From positions 43,935,493 to 43,999,492 of the forward strand of contig OX419759.1 in assembly GCA_948567375.1 (NCBI GenBank): a DNA stretch of 64,000 nucleotides, read 5' to 3'. A program made the position numbers and the translations under genes. Positions 54,740-64,000 of the stretch are shown one piece after another. The notes under the pieces were generated by a model. It was not told the origin of the DNA, did not search any database, and saw only the letters and a program-made list of their open reading frames with translations. This stretch comes from Lunularia cruciata (Eukaryota; Streptophyta; Marchantiopsida; Lunulariales; Lunulariaceae). Numbering within the stretch: position 1 is the stretch's first letter; each line of letters opens with the position of its first letter.

Positions 54740-57300
54740 ATCTTTTTTATGGATATATTTCCAATTGAGGATCAATCCAATGGCTACTAAAGAGGTATCC
54801 ATGTACATGTGAAATGGAGCTTCCTAATTGGGTATTCTCATCATAGGTGCTTGTGGTACCCTTATTTTTCAATTTGGACAAGTTTTGACTAACTACATTA
54901 TTGAAATCAAATTGAACCCAAATGGAAAAGAAACAATGAGAAGCTTGTATTTTGATTTGACCCAAAGAAGTCGACTTTGTGTTAGAGGAAAAAGGACTCA
55001 GATTGGATCTGACACTGAAGGAGTGCAAACCCAAAGGAGGAAAGGAAGTTGTAGGTCAGGATTACTGTGGGGGTCATATCTCAATGATGAAAAGTTTAAA
55101 TCACGCATATTATATCTTGTTGGATGTGTCTTGTTTAGGGCTTCCCATTGCCACCAAAATCACAAAGTTTAGAGGTCTGTAGCAGAAGTTACAAGCATTT
55201 GAAGTTTTGGGAGTAGATGTATAGAGTAATTGAGTGTCTTCAGGTTCACAATACTTTGAGTCTATGTCCTTTGGGTCTCTACGATTTTGGGTTAGAATTT
55301 TCTTTGCCTTATGATGAAGGTGACTAGATCTTAGGTAGTTGGATCTTAGAGTGCAGGAAAGGTGACTTGGGGAGTCTTGCTAGAGGCATCAGAGGAAGTT
55401 AGAGTAGTGAAAGAAGATACTTAGGATACCTATGACTTCAATTTCAATTTTGATTGAAGATATGATAGAATTAGAAGAGGAATAGTAGTAGTGAATGAAC
55501 CCAAAGTGCATGATCAAACAATAAGTGTCTTTGGATTAATTACATGAGTGATTAGGGGAAAGTGGGTTACAAATTGAAGGCATAGATAGTGTATCCATGC
55601 TTTCAATTACAATTCTTGATGAAGATATAGTAGAATTAACAAAAGAATTGATAGTAATTAAACCTGAAGTAACAAAGATAGGAGTACAGGTGTCTTCAGA
55701 TCAATTTTCTGAGACATTAGAGAAGGATGGGTCAAGAGATAAAGAGTTAGATAGGTTACTCATGACCTAAATTGTAGTTCATAGTGAAGAAGCAATAGAA
55801 AAAGTGAAGGATTTGGTAGTTGAAGATAAACACAAAGAAGGAGAAATACTTGGAGGATCATCAGGTTTGGAAGCCAAAGAAGAAGTAGACATTGGATCGA
55901 AGAAGTAATAGATTTGAGATTTGAAGGGGCAGATATGAAGAGGTGCATTGTCATTTCGGATCTGTATGTAGAAAAAGTTGTTGTAGAATGGTATGGTGGT
56001 TAGATAACTACCGAAGAGCTATGCTATTTAAAGGAAGCATTTGCAGTATATTGTTGTTCAATATTCATTATTCTTGAGAATAAATAAAGCAAAGTATTGA
56101 TTTTAGTGCTTGTCACTTGAGCTTGATTCTAAGTATCAGCATTGTGTTTGTGTTTATGAGTGTTTGGAGAATTATGAAATGCAAGTCAGTGTGTTTGTTG
56201 GATGTTGAATGTTGGATTCCACAACCTTGATCTTCATTCTGTGTGTTTGATCCTGAGTGAAGTGCAATTGGAGCAATGCCTTGACAGATCTAAGAGGAAT
56301 TGTAGTGTTGGTAGTAGTCTGCAGTTCCGAGTGAAGCATAGTGCTGATGTGAAGCAATTTCAATCGAGGTAGTTGTGCCTTCAATGGAGGGGTGGAACAC
56401 AATTTTGAGGTGAAGTCATTTTGCAATGAAGTGCTATTTTTGGGAAAGATTGAATCATCACAATCAAGATTGTTTGGAAAGATTTGATGGAGTTGTGATT
56501 ATGTGTGACATTTTTGTATGATAAGACCACGAGTCAATGCTTGTTCTCTCTTTTGGGTGTATTTGCTACTTGAGAGATTAAAGACGCAACCAAGAAGAAC
56601 TAGTTGTTTCTATTTGTCTTTTTATTTGGACATTTTTTATTAGTATCCTTGCAGGAACAAACTTTACTTACCTGATTACTGCAAAAGTGATATTTGTTGA
56701 GTTGTCATAGTGCTCTAATCAACTTTTCTTTCAGTGCTACAAAGCCTTCTTTTTGGACCTTCATCCAATCATATTCTTTGGTCTTCTTTAGCTACTTTGT
56801 AAGAGGTGCAGCTAGGACTATGTAGTTGGCAATGAACCTATGGTAGTATCCTTCATGACCAAGAAAGACTCATAATTCCCTTAAGTTTGTAGTGGATTCA
56901 AGTGTCTAGATCATTTTACCTTTTTGCATCCACTTCCACACCTTGTTCTTAGACACAATATCCTAGCAAGCTGCCCTTGGTCATCATGAAGAAGCATTTT
57001 TCCAAATGTAAGAAAAGTCATGCCAAATGATATCTCTCAAATGTTTTCCTTAAGAAGGAAAGATGATCTTCCTTGTGGTTGAAGACACAAAAATAATTGA
57101 TGAAAATCTTCAGGAATTTTGTTAATAGTACTTGAAGATGATAGTGATAATTTGCTAGAATATTATAGGGAGCATTACACAAACCAAATGGCATATGATT
57201 GTATGCATATGTCTCCCAATTAATGGTGAAGGTAGTCTTATCCCTATCTGCTTCCTAAATACGGACATGAATGTACCTTGTCACACTATTTGTTGTGCTG
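54740..57300 (-). mobile_element. Element D: Ty3/gypsy pol fragment split by LTR-5
   Basis: Reverse transcriptase reads from about 57250 downwards: YAYNHMPFGLCNAP (about 57215-57170), then an INYFCVF stretch near 57090 where the catalytic Asp pair is lost, then LHLEKCFFMMTKG and LLGYCV (about 57010-56960). The join to RNase H is split by LTR-5 right at KEKLIRAP. RNase H resumes at 54851 with EAPFHMYMDTSLVAIG, then is cut at about 54740 by the LTR of element C. Many stops. Confidence 0.8.
54852..56709 (+). repeat. LTR-5, short-form solo LTR
   Basis: 1858 bp on the plus strand, TGTGGTACCCTTA to GAGTTGTCATA, flanked by the perfect duplication GTGCT (54847-54851 and 56710-56714). The CA end has become TA. 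It shares the short-form layout with LTR-4. It carries the decayed C-terminal module at 55598-55908 and a TATA-like CTATTTAAA at 56024-56032. Confidence 0.93.
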
Positions 57301-59044
57301 CATCTAGATTCCTCGGACACTGGAGTTCCAGTGATAGTAGATAGTAGTTAGAGTTATTTCATTAGTTTCTTAGAGACTACTTTCCAACGGTCAGATTTCA
57401 TGTTGGGGGAACTGACTTCACGGTGAGGCCCATTGTCACTTTGCACCATTTGCACCGTCAAGTGTGCCGTCAGTGGGACCTTTAGGGTTTTAGACCTAGC
57501 TCAAGTCCATGGGTAAACATTCAAAGTGCAGCTCCAAAGAGCTCACTTCTATAATGTTGAGCCTTTGAGTTCTTGGCTATGATGGATAGAGGCCGGTGAG
57601 CGTCACCTGGATTCTCTTAGCTAGAGTGAGTGTGGTTTGACTATAATCAGTGCCCAATTGTTGGCAGTTTATAGAGTGACAAATCAAGTATTGATCTAAG
57701 TTGAGTTGATTTGAGCATTGTAAACAATTTGATAACATCATAGAAGTGAAGTTAGGGGAAATTGGGTGCAAGAACTTTGAGTGTTGGTGGTATCTCCAAG
57801 CTCAGTGGATTGTTGGTAGCTTAATTGAAGTTCAGTTTTTCCTTGGTGTGCAAAAGCTTGTTGCTTGATGTAGATTTGGCAATAAGGTAGACGGTGTGCG
57901 GTAGCAGTGGCCAATTTTTGAGCAAAGAAGAAGCAATTTTTGAGCAATGGTTATGATTTTGAGCTCAAGAGGTGAAGGTAGGACCAATTTGTTGCAAGTT
58001 GTGCTCTGAAAGTAAAATTGAAGGTAGAGTTGGGAAGCTATTCTTATGAATTTGTGATTTGGAGAAAACCGTGTTTTCAATTCGGCTCGAGTGAGGAGTT
58101 AGTAGAGGATTTGGCGGTCAACCAAATTTAGGGTTTATGTCAGATTTTGCTGGAGTTTAAGTCAGATTTTGGCCAGATTTGGAGGAGTTTTGCCAACTTG
58201 AAGGAGTTTTGCCAGATTTTGGAGGTTCAAAGTGACAAGAAGAAAGTTAGAGGCTTTGGGGCATATGGTGGGCTATGAGAGGCTATGAAGGCCTAGAAAG
58301 GCCAGTAAGCCAGCTTGCTGGCGTGAGGCTAGCTAGTTTAAAGTAGATCTTGGTCATTGGTTGGCAAAAATCTGCCCATCTTGCTAGATTGTGCACAATA
58401 GGGTTTGACTCCTAGATCTCTTGTTCCTAGACTAGTGCTCTAGCTAACTAGTTCACCCTCACTTGTTGTCTTAGTGATTGTGCCACTTTTATCTATACAC
58501 TTGTAGCTTTGGCTAAGAGAGGCAATTTGATTCCATTCTTGGTGATCCTAGTAGCTTAAAACATAGATACAAACTTCTCTTGTGTCAAATGCCAAATGGT
58601 GGTAGAGTCAATCCCGTGTTGTTTTATGAGATGGAGTGTTTTCATTAAGATTTCTTGTGATTGGACCCCCTCCATTCTTTGCTTCCTGTTTATGCACCAT
58701 GTTTGTGTGAGGTGCCTTGACTTTTGAGCGTTGGTGCTTTGGTGTGCTCTTGGTAGTGAGGCTGGAGTGATGACCAATCACACTATCTTTGTTTCTCTCC
58801 GGTGAGGCAGGAAGTGATGACTTGTAGATCATGAGAGTGCGTGTTGTGATGGCAGGTTACAGGTTGCCCTTTCCCCTAGTGTAGTTATCTTCATTAGAGT
58901 TACATTAGTGGGTGGTGTTCCATGGGTATTGGCACTTAGTGGTGTTTGCACTTGGTGGGGTACTTGCAGTTGTAGTTTGTGGTTCCGGTTTGCAGTTGCA
59001 ATTGTAGCTAATTTGGAGTTCATAGGGTTTCAATTACGGTCACA
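57301..59044 (+). other. Leader and possible 5' LTR of copy B
   Basis: From 58076 on it matches the leader of copy A (4676-5377). Before that (57301-58075) it has no partner in the window but is where a 5' LTR would lie. A word cctcggacactggagttccagtg near its start is LTR-like. No LTR mate is present to prove it. Confidence 0.4.
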
Positions 59045-60660
59045 ATGGAGTTTGTTGGGGATTCTAGAGGAGTTAGCCTTGCAGTATATAGTGGGCTTAC
59101 TCAGAATGGCACTCGGTATCAACCTATATCTCATGTCCGAGTGAGGGAGGAGATTGACTTTGAGTTGGAGTTTGACACAGGAGTTGATTCAGTTGAGAGT
59201 GCACTTGGTGTATCCGCACCATTGTTGTGAGACATGGACAAGATTCATAGGGCCCCAAAGGCCCTAGGTGTTACTCTGGTACAATGGGTACAATTGAGTT
59301 GGATGACTTTATCCAAGAGTGTGATAGTTGGTGTGATCTGCAGCAGATACGGAACCCGACTTTATTTACACCCTTCATGGCATAGAAGAGGTTGTTTCAA
59401 CATTTGGAGGATCTACCGGTGGATGACTACTATGAGTTCAGAAGAGCTCATTTGGAGGAGATTGAGGTTATGGAGACAGTATTGGTCTTTGAAATATGTC
59501 TCTATCACTTTAGGTTTGGTGGCCAGGAGTAGATCGGTTGTACCTACAAGTTCTAGCTCAAGTAGTGTCGGTGGAGCTAGTGGAGGTGCACTAGTTGGAG
59601 ATAGTGCTACTATGAGTGGAGGTACCACTATAGGAGGTGGTGTGGTACCAGGGTTTAACCCCATGGTGGAGTTCTTCTTGTGTTTGAGACATAAATACCA
59701 GGGAGTGCGGACTAGCAAGTTGAGGAGCTTGTAGAAGTTTCAGTGGAAGGTTGAAGAGAGCCTATGCAAGGCATACACTCGCATGAGGCGGTTGATCAAT
59801 TTCACTCAAGGAGTTATTGAGGCCCAGGCAGTCCAATTTTGGTATGGGATATTAGACAAGGAGTTGCTACATTGTTACAGGCTACTTTGCCTACTTTGGC
59901 AATGGTCTTTGGTTTGGTTGAGCATATTGAGCTCAACATGGTGGAAGAAAGAGTGGTGACATCTAGATTTGGTAGGGAGACCTCATCCATGGCTATGACT
60001 TCTTCTAGAGTGCAGTAGGGTGCACCACACCTAGTTGGTTTTCAAGGATAGGGTGGACACCTAGATCCTATGGAGCAAGTGGAAGGCCTAGTGCCTTGCC
60101 TTCATTTTTGGATCAGCGGCAGCCAGTGAGTAGTGGTGTTGCGTGTTGGATTTGTGGTAGACCTCACCATAGGAGAGAGTGTACTCAAGGCAGCAGACCT
60201 GATATCTTTGGTGCATCATAGCTAGCACAGAGGTAGTGTGAGCATTGCCACAGATTTGGTCACACTAGTGACCAATGCTTTGACCTACACCCAAAGTTAC
60301 GGAGTGGTTGGGATGCTATGGCAGGTAGTAGAGGAGCTCCCGTTCATGGAGGATGAGGTGGTAGAGGTAGTGGTAGAAGATTTACACCTAGTAGAGGTGT
60401 AGTACCTACCCTTACTTTTGATACAGCTATGGCTACTCGGATTGAGCACTTGGAGTAGAGATTGGCTAGTATGGCCATTGCTCAAAGGAGATCAGATTTG
60501 GGTGTTGAGGCTTCCACCTCATATGCTAGTGATGGAGATGCTTTGGACTTCATGTGCGGAGCAACTCAGGTGGATGCATTTGCAGCATTGACTAGGAGTG
60601 CAGTACTTGCTCCAAAGCCTAGAGGAGCACCAATGGAGTTGGACCCACAAAGATGAGAGG
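59045..60660 (+). pseudogene. gag of copy B (two zinc knuckles)
   Basis: Start MEFVGDSRG at 59045. A capsid-like part near 59755-59870 has YTRMRRLINF and AVQFWYGILDKEL. The Ser/Gly linker is at 59540-59660. Knuckle 1 is at 60144-60182 (CWICGRPHHRREC, one residue short of the usual spacing). Knuckle 2 is at 60237-60278 (CEHCHRFGHTSDQC, exact C-x2-C-x4-H-x4-C). A TGA at 59228 and other stops break it. Confidence 0.8.
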
Positions 60661-61079
60661 TTGGGAGATAAGTCAGACTTCCCTAGTCTTTCATGTTATT
60701 TGAGGCATTGCAGACGACATCCATGGCTCCTAGACATCCCAGTGCAGGTGTGGTAGGTGGTGATGGAGTGCATGACCAACTACCTGCTAGTCAGCCACTT
60801 GCTACTACACAGACTGAGTCTAGCATGATGTTGGGAGTGGCTCAGCTGATTATATGGTGCCCTTTGTTTTCAGCCAGTGACATGTTTACATTGGGAGTTG
60901 ACCTAGCTCTAGTGTTTTGGTTGGCTGCCATGCTTTATGAGAGTAGGGATGATGCAATTCCTACAACTAGAGTAGAGGTGGTTGGTAGTGAAGCTAACTT
61001 GGTTGAGGAGCATGGGATCCATTTAGTGACCAGTGGTTTATGGTAGGCAATAGCGGCTAGACTGGAGGAGTTGCCAACT

Positions 61080-61884
61080 AGACCGGCCTTTGAGAGAGTG
61101 CGGTTTGCACCTAGTTTTGTCCTATTGGATAACCAAAGGGGTATTTTTTGCTTGGTGGGACCTTCAAGGAAGGTCTATACACCACAGAGAGTCTTATTAG
61201 ACTCCGGTGCTTAGCCCCTTATGTTGGGGAAGGCTGCAGTAGTCGGTTTGGAGTTACAGAAGATTGATGTAGAGAGGTGTCCATTTCAGATCCAAACATC
61301 TCTAGGTGGTGGTTTGATACAGTACATCACACATGGAGAGCTTGTTGTCTAGGTTCAGCCTAATCATCTGACTGATAGCTTGGTGGTAAGAGCTCAGGCT
61401 ATTGTGACAATAGTTGAGTCATATGATGTGCTAGATGGGGGAGCAATGTTATACCCCATGGTTTTTACCATTGACTATTGAGAGGAGACAACCTCCTATA
61501 GACCAAGTTGGTAGTCTGGTGAGGGATGGGTATTTCGCCTACCAATATGCTTTAGTAGTGACAGTCTTGGCTCACTATAGTCCGAGACCATGGCAGCATC
61601 AATTTTAGCTTTCAATGGTACAATTACTTGGCCTGGTGACTTGTTGGAGGGGAACACCCATGCAGAGGACACTCTAGTACCAAAGGAGATCTTGGATTTG
61701 GAGTACGAGTGGGATTGTTCCATCCATCTTGGATGTTATATTGTGGAGTTCAGAGGATGCATTGCATGAGCATGAAAATCAGTTGGTGCAATAGGCTTGG
61801 AGTGGAGCCTTCATACTATCAAGAGATGAGTGTGAGGATGAGCTTCCATAGTTGATTACTTTGACACCTCTACATACCACACTC
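61080..61884 (+). pseudogene. Protease and linker of copy B
   Basis: FCLVGPSRKVYTPQRVLLDSGA, with the aspartic protease active site DSGA at 61200-61211, followed at once by TAG where the family likely had Gln. The linker up to 61884 matches copy A on both sides of its LINE insertion, which marks that insertion point. Confidence 0.8.
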
Positions 61885-62870
61885 ATTGCTTGGCAGTATT
61901 AATAGAGGGGATATGTCTATTGCAATTGTTCAATGGGATTAGCACCGGACTAGTTGCGGTATTACAGACGGGTATACGAGTATAAGAGGTACTTGTATGT
62001 AGAGAGAGATGAGACTACTAGGCGAGTCTCTCTACATCATGTGGCACACTTGGCCTATCGGTATCTGGAGTTATTACCGATGTCAACACTTAGAGGTTAC
62101 CAAAAGGCCCTACCAGCAAACATTTCCTTATTGGGGGCACATGATCTAGAGAGACATGGGCCTATTCACTTGGTGATTCCTGGATGGTCATGTCAGGGAC
62201 ATACACATGCTAGCCAAGGTTTGGGTCCTTAGGCTCCTTGTTATGGTGTGTTTTGGGAGATGTTACTAATACTACAACATCCAGGTTCATCAGTCCATTT
62301 CTCCAGCTTACCTTTTGGAGAAGGTTCCTTTGATGGGTGATTCTCGCATCAAAGTGATGACGAGTACACATTAGGTCCATTCTTAGGTGGGACCTATTGT
62401 ATTGTTGGATGTAGCCAAAGTGGGATCACATGCTCATTGTCTTTATCTTTGGTGGACAAACCTCTTACCCAGAGAGGTTTTACAACATGCATATGATGGG
62501 ATTTAGCGACTTGACCACATCCTTGTTGATGACATCTAGGATGTTGGGCATCTGTCTCAAATAGTGATGGTGGCTGATAGGTCACCCATAGCAATGGTGA
62601 ACCTAGTTGAACAGCCTAGAGCCACATTTCCCACACTCATGAGTTTCCTAAGCTCTCATGTTTTTTGAGAGGGAGGACCTGGACTTGTTTGGGACTCACA
62701 GTTATAGCAATTGGTGGAGCCCAACGCCGATGAAAGAGAGCAAGTAATGGGTTTTTGCATTGGTATTACCATTGTTCTAGCAGTGTCAGAGGCATCTAGG
62801 GATCAGGTGTTAGGTCAGGCTATGGCCCTGAACTGTTTGACCTAGATTATGAGCCTTGGCTTGGCAAAAC
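61885..62870 (+). pseudogene. C5-cytosine DNA methyltransferase domain of copy B
   Basis: Same domain as in copy A. Motif I is LFNGISTGLVAVLQTGI from 61926. VERDETTRRVSLHH follows near 62003-62045, then HGPIHLVIPGW. Motif IV is GWSCQG at 62182-62199; the catalytic Cys is kept, Pro is changed to Ser. Motif VI is LLEKVP near 62312-62329, with Asn of ENV changed to Lys. The motif VIII region is WWTNLLPREVL near 62450-62482. Motif IX is EREQVMGF at 62732-62755 and motif X VLGQAMALNCL near 62809-62841. One base lost before motif VI shifts the frame. The differences from A fall in different places, so each copy fills the other's gaps as evidence for the family form. Confidence 0.88.
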
Positions 62871-64000
62871 AACATAGGATGTGCTTGATAGGCATCACTA
62901 CTTGGACACTTGTGAGCCCTGTGCCTATCAAGACAATTCAGGCACATCTTGGGAGTGATAAACCAAGTGGACATGGTATTCTTGGGACATAGCCAATAGC
63001 TACTAGGGAGAGTGGTCTACTTGGAGTCCATCCAAGTGAGCATGGGCTACTTGGATTACACCCTTGGTCCACTTGGGATGCAGCTAGAGGACGTGTGGAG
63101 CTTGCAGCCAAAGTAGAGGGAGTTTCTCACACAGAGGTTGGGACCTCTAGTGGTTGGCAGCATGACATTATTGCTCCCAAGGGCCTAGTGTAGCAGCCAG
63201 TCAGTATGTCTTCCACTCCTACGATAGTTATAGAGGATACTTGGGAGCCAGATCTTGGACCCAAGTTTACTGGAGAGGAAAGACAGAGGGTTTGGAGGTT
63301 CTTGAGGAGCCACACAAGTTGTTTTGCCTTCAATATGAAGGATTTGGGTGCTCTAAAAGGATCTAGTAAAGGGATGGAGCTGACTAGCAATACACCAGTT
63401 TTTTGATATCCTTATCAATATAGTGATATGGAGAGGACATCGATTTAGAGCTGGAGTAGTGACCTTTTTTAGGCTGGTTTGGTGGAGATCTCACATGGAG
63501 AGTATGCATCAGTGAAAGTGATGCCAGCCAAGAAGGATATGCATGGCAACTGCACAAATAGGCAGATGTGTGGAGATTACCGTCCTATCAACCAATAGAC
63601 GAAGGCTGATTGGTATGCCATGCCTACACCGAAGGAGATTTTTGATACGATTGGGCATGCAAAGGTCTTTAGTACTTTGGATCCTCGAGCAGGATATCAT
63701 CAGTTGCCAATCAATGAGGAAGATAAGTCCAAGATAGCATTTTGGGTTATTGATCCTCACGGCAAGGATGTGTTATATCAGTGGATGTGTTATACCGTTT
63801 GGGTTAAAGAATGCTCCTATCAAGTTCTAGAGGGCCATGGATAGGATCCTAGCTAGATTGGATTTTGCTCGGTGCTATATTGATGACATTTTGGTCTATA
63901 GCATTATTGTGGAAGAGCATGAAAGATAGTTGTTGGAGGTTTTTGAGAGGTTGAGATTGCATGGACTCAAATTACATCCTGAGAAGTGTAGGTTCTTCCA
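62871..64000 (+). pseudogene. Linker and reverse transcriptase of copy B (cut by window end)
   Basis: Linker with TIVIEDTWEPDLGPKFTGEE (63216-63275) and FAFNMKDLGALKG. Reverse transcriptase follows with MCGDYRPIN (near 63568-63594), VFSTLDPRAGYHQLP (63666-63710) and FWVIDPHGKDVLY. The complete catalytic box YIDDILVYS starts at 63876. Stops remain (for example near 63596 and 63842). Confidence 0.9.

Larger units (their letters stand above)
57301..64000 (+). mobile_element. Copy B: Ty3/gypsy element encoding a DNA methyltransferase
   Basis: Second copy of the family at 4671-14480, running off the right edge. It has no LINE insertion, so protease and methyltransferase lie directly together. It keeps better zinc knuckles, protease loop and reverse transcriptase box than copy A, but a worse methyltransferase motif IV. 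Its integrase and any PHD finger lie beyond the window. Confidence 0.85.

Noticed and set aside
40624-54745. Target-site duplication of element C
   Set aside because: The left flank gtaga and right flank gtaat or tgggt do not match well, and the outer LTR start is uncertain.
1-64000. Host protein-coding genes, tRNA, rRNA and CRISPR arrays
   Set aside because: No intact conserved coding sequence outside mobile elements, no cloverleaf-like or ribosomal sequence, and the tandem arrays lack the short repeat and unique spacer pattern of CRISPR.

Overview
This is nuclear DNA of a land plant with a large, repeat-packed genome. A gymnosperm or a fern fits best, but that is inference from the types and decay of the elements. 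I find no convincing host gene, tRNA, rRNA or CRISPR array. Almost everything recognisable is a retrotransposon, mostly Ty3/gypsy, in several layers of nesting. Most are broken by in-frame stops of the kind C-to-T change makes (CAG to TAG, CAA to TAA, CGA to TGA).

Layout. 1-3499: internal region of a Ty3/gypsy element (+). 3500-4670: a minus-strand LTR with a piece of interior. 4671-14480: copy A of an unusual Ty3/gypsy family (+), ordered gag, protease, C5-cytosine DNA methyltransferase, reverse transcriptase, integrase, PHD finger. A minus-strand LINE (8189-10361) sits in copy A, and a solo LTR (9611-10301) sits in the LINE. 14480-18620: a coiled-coil pseudogene (-) split by LTR-1 (14675-18160). 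20401-21440: a decayed PIF/Harbinger transposase. 24600-25524: a remnant of the LTR-1 family. 26068-29846: LTR-2. 29852-33240: a decayed gag-like coiled-coil ORF, followed by about 6.5 kb of pyrimidine-rich DNA with three tandem arrays (109, about 399 and about 101 bp). 40629-54739: minus-strand Ty3/gypsy element C with short LTRs, carrying the LTR-3 element (42098-48255) and solo LTR-4 (48502-50326). 54740-57300: minus-strand element D, split by solo LTR-5 (54852-56709). 57301-64000: copy B of the methyltransferase family (+), running off the window inside reverse transcriptase.

Two things stand out. First, copies A and B both carry a full-length DNA cytosine methyltransferase domain between protease and reverse transcriptase, with motifs I, IV, VI, IX and X readable. 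Copy A also has a PHD zinc finger in frame behind the integrase. This would be a retrotransposon with both a DNA-methylation writer and a chromatin reader. Second, a separate family has very long LTRs (about 3.8 kb, with a 1.85 kb form). The long LTR contains its own open reading frame of about 850 codons, made of a globular domain, an acidic linker, long coiled coils and a conserved C-terminal motif. Five insertions of this family have perfect 5-bp target-site duplications, which fixes their ends exactly. One of them (LTR-3) keeps its primer-binding site and gag.

Insertion order read from the nesting: element D before LTR-5; element C before LTR-3 and LTR-4; methyltransferase copy A before the LINE, and the LINE before its solo LTR. 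LTR-2 keeps many CpG sites that LTR-1 and LTR-3 show as TpG or CpA, and looks like one of the youngest insertions.
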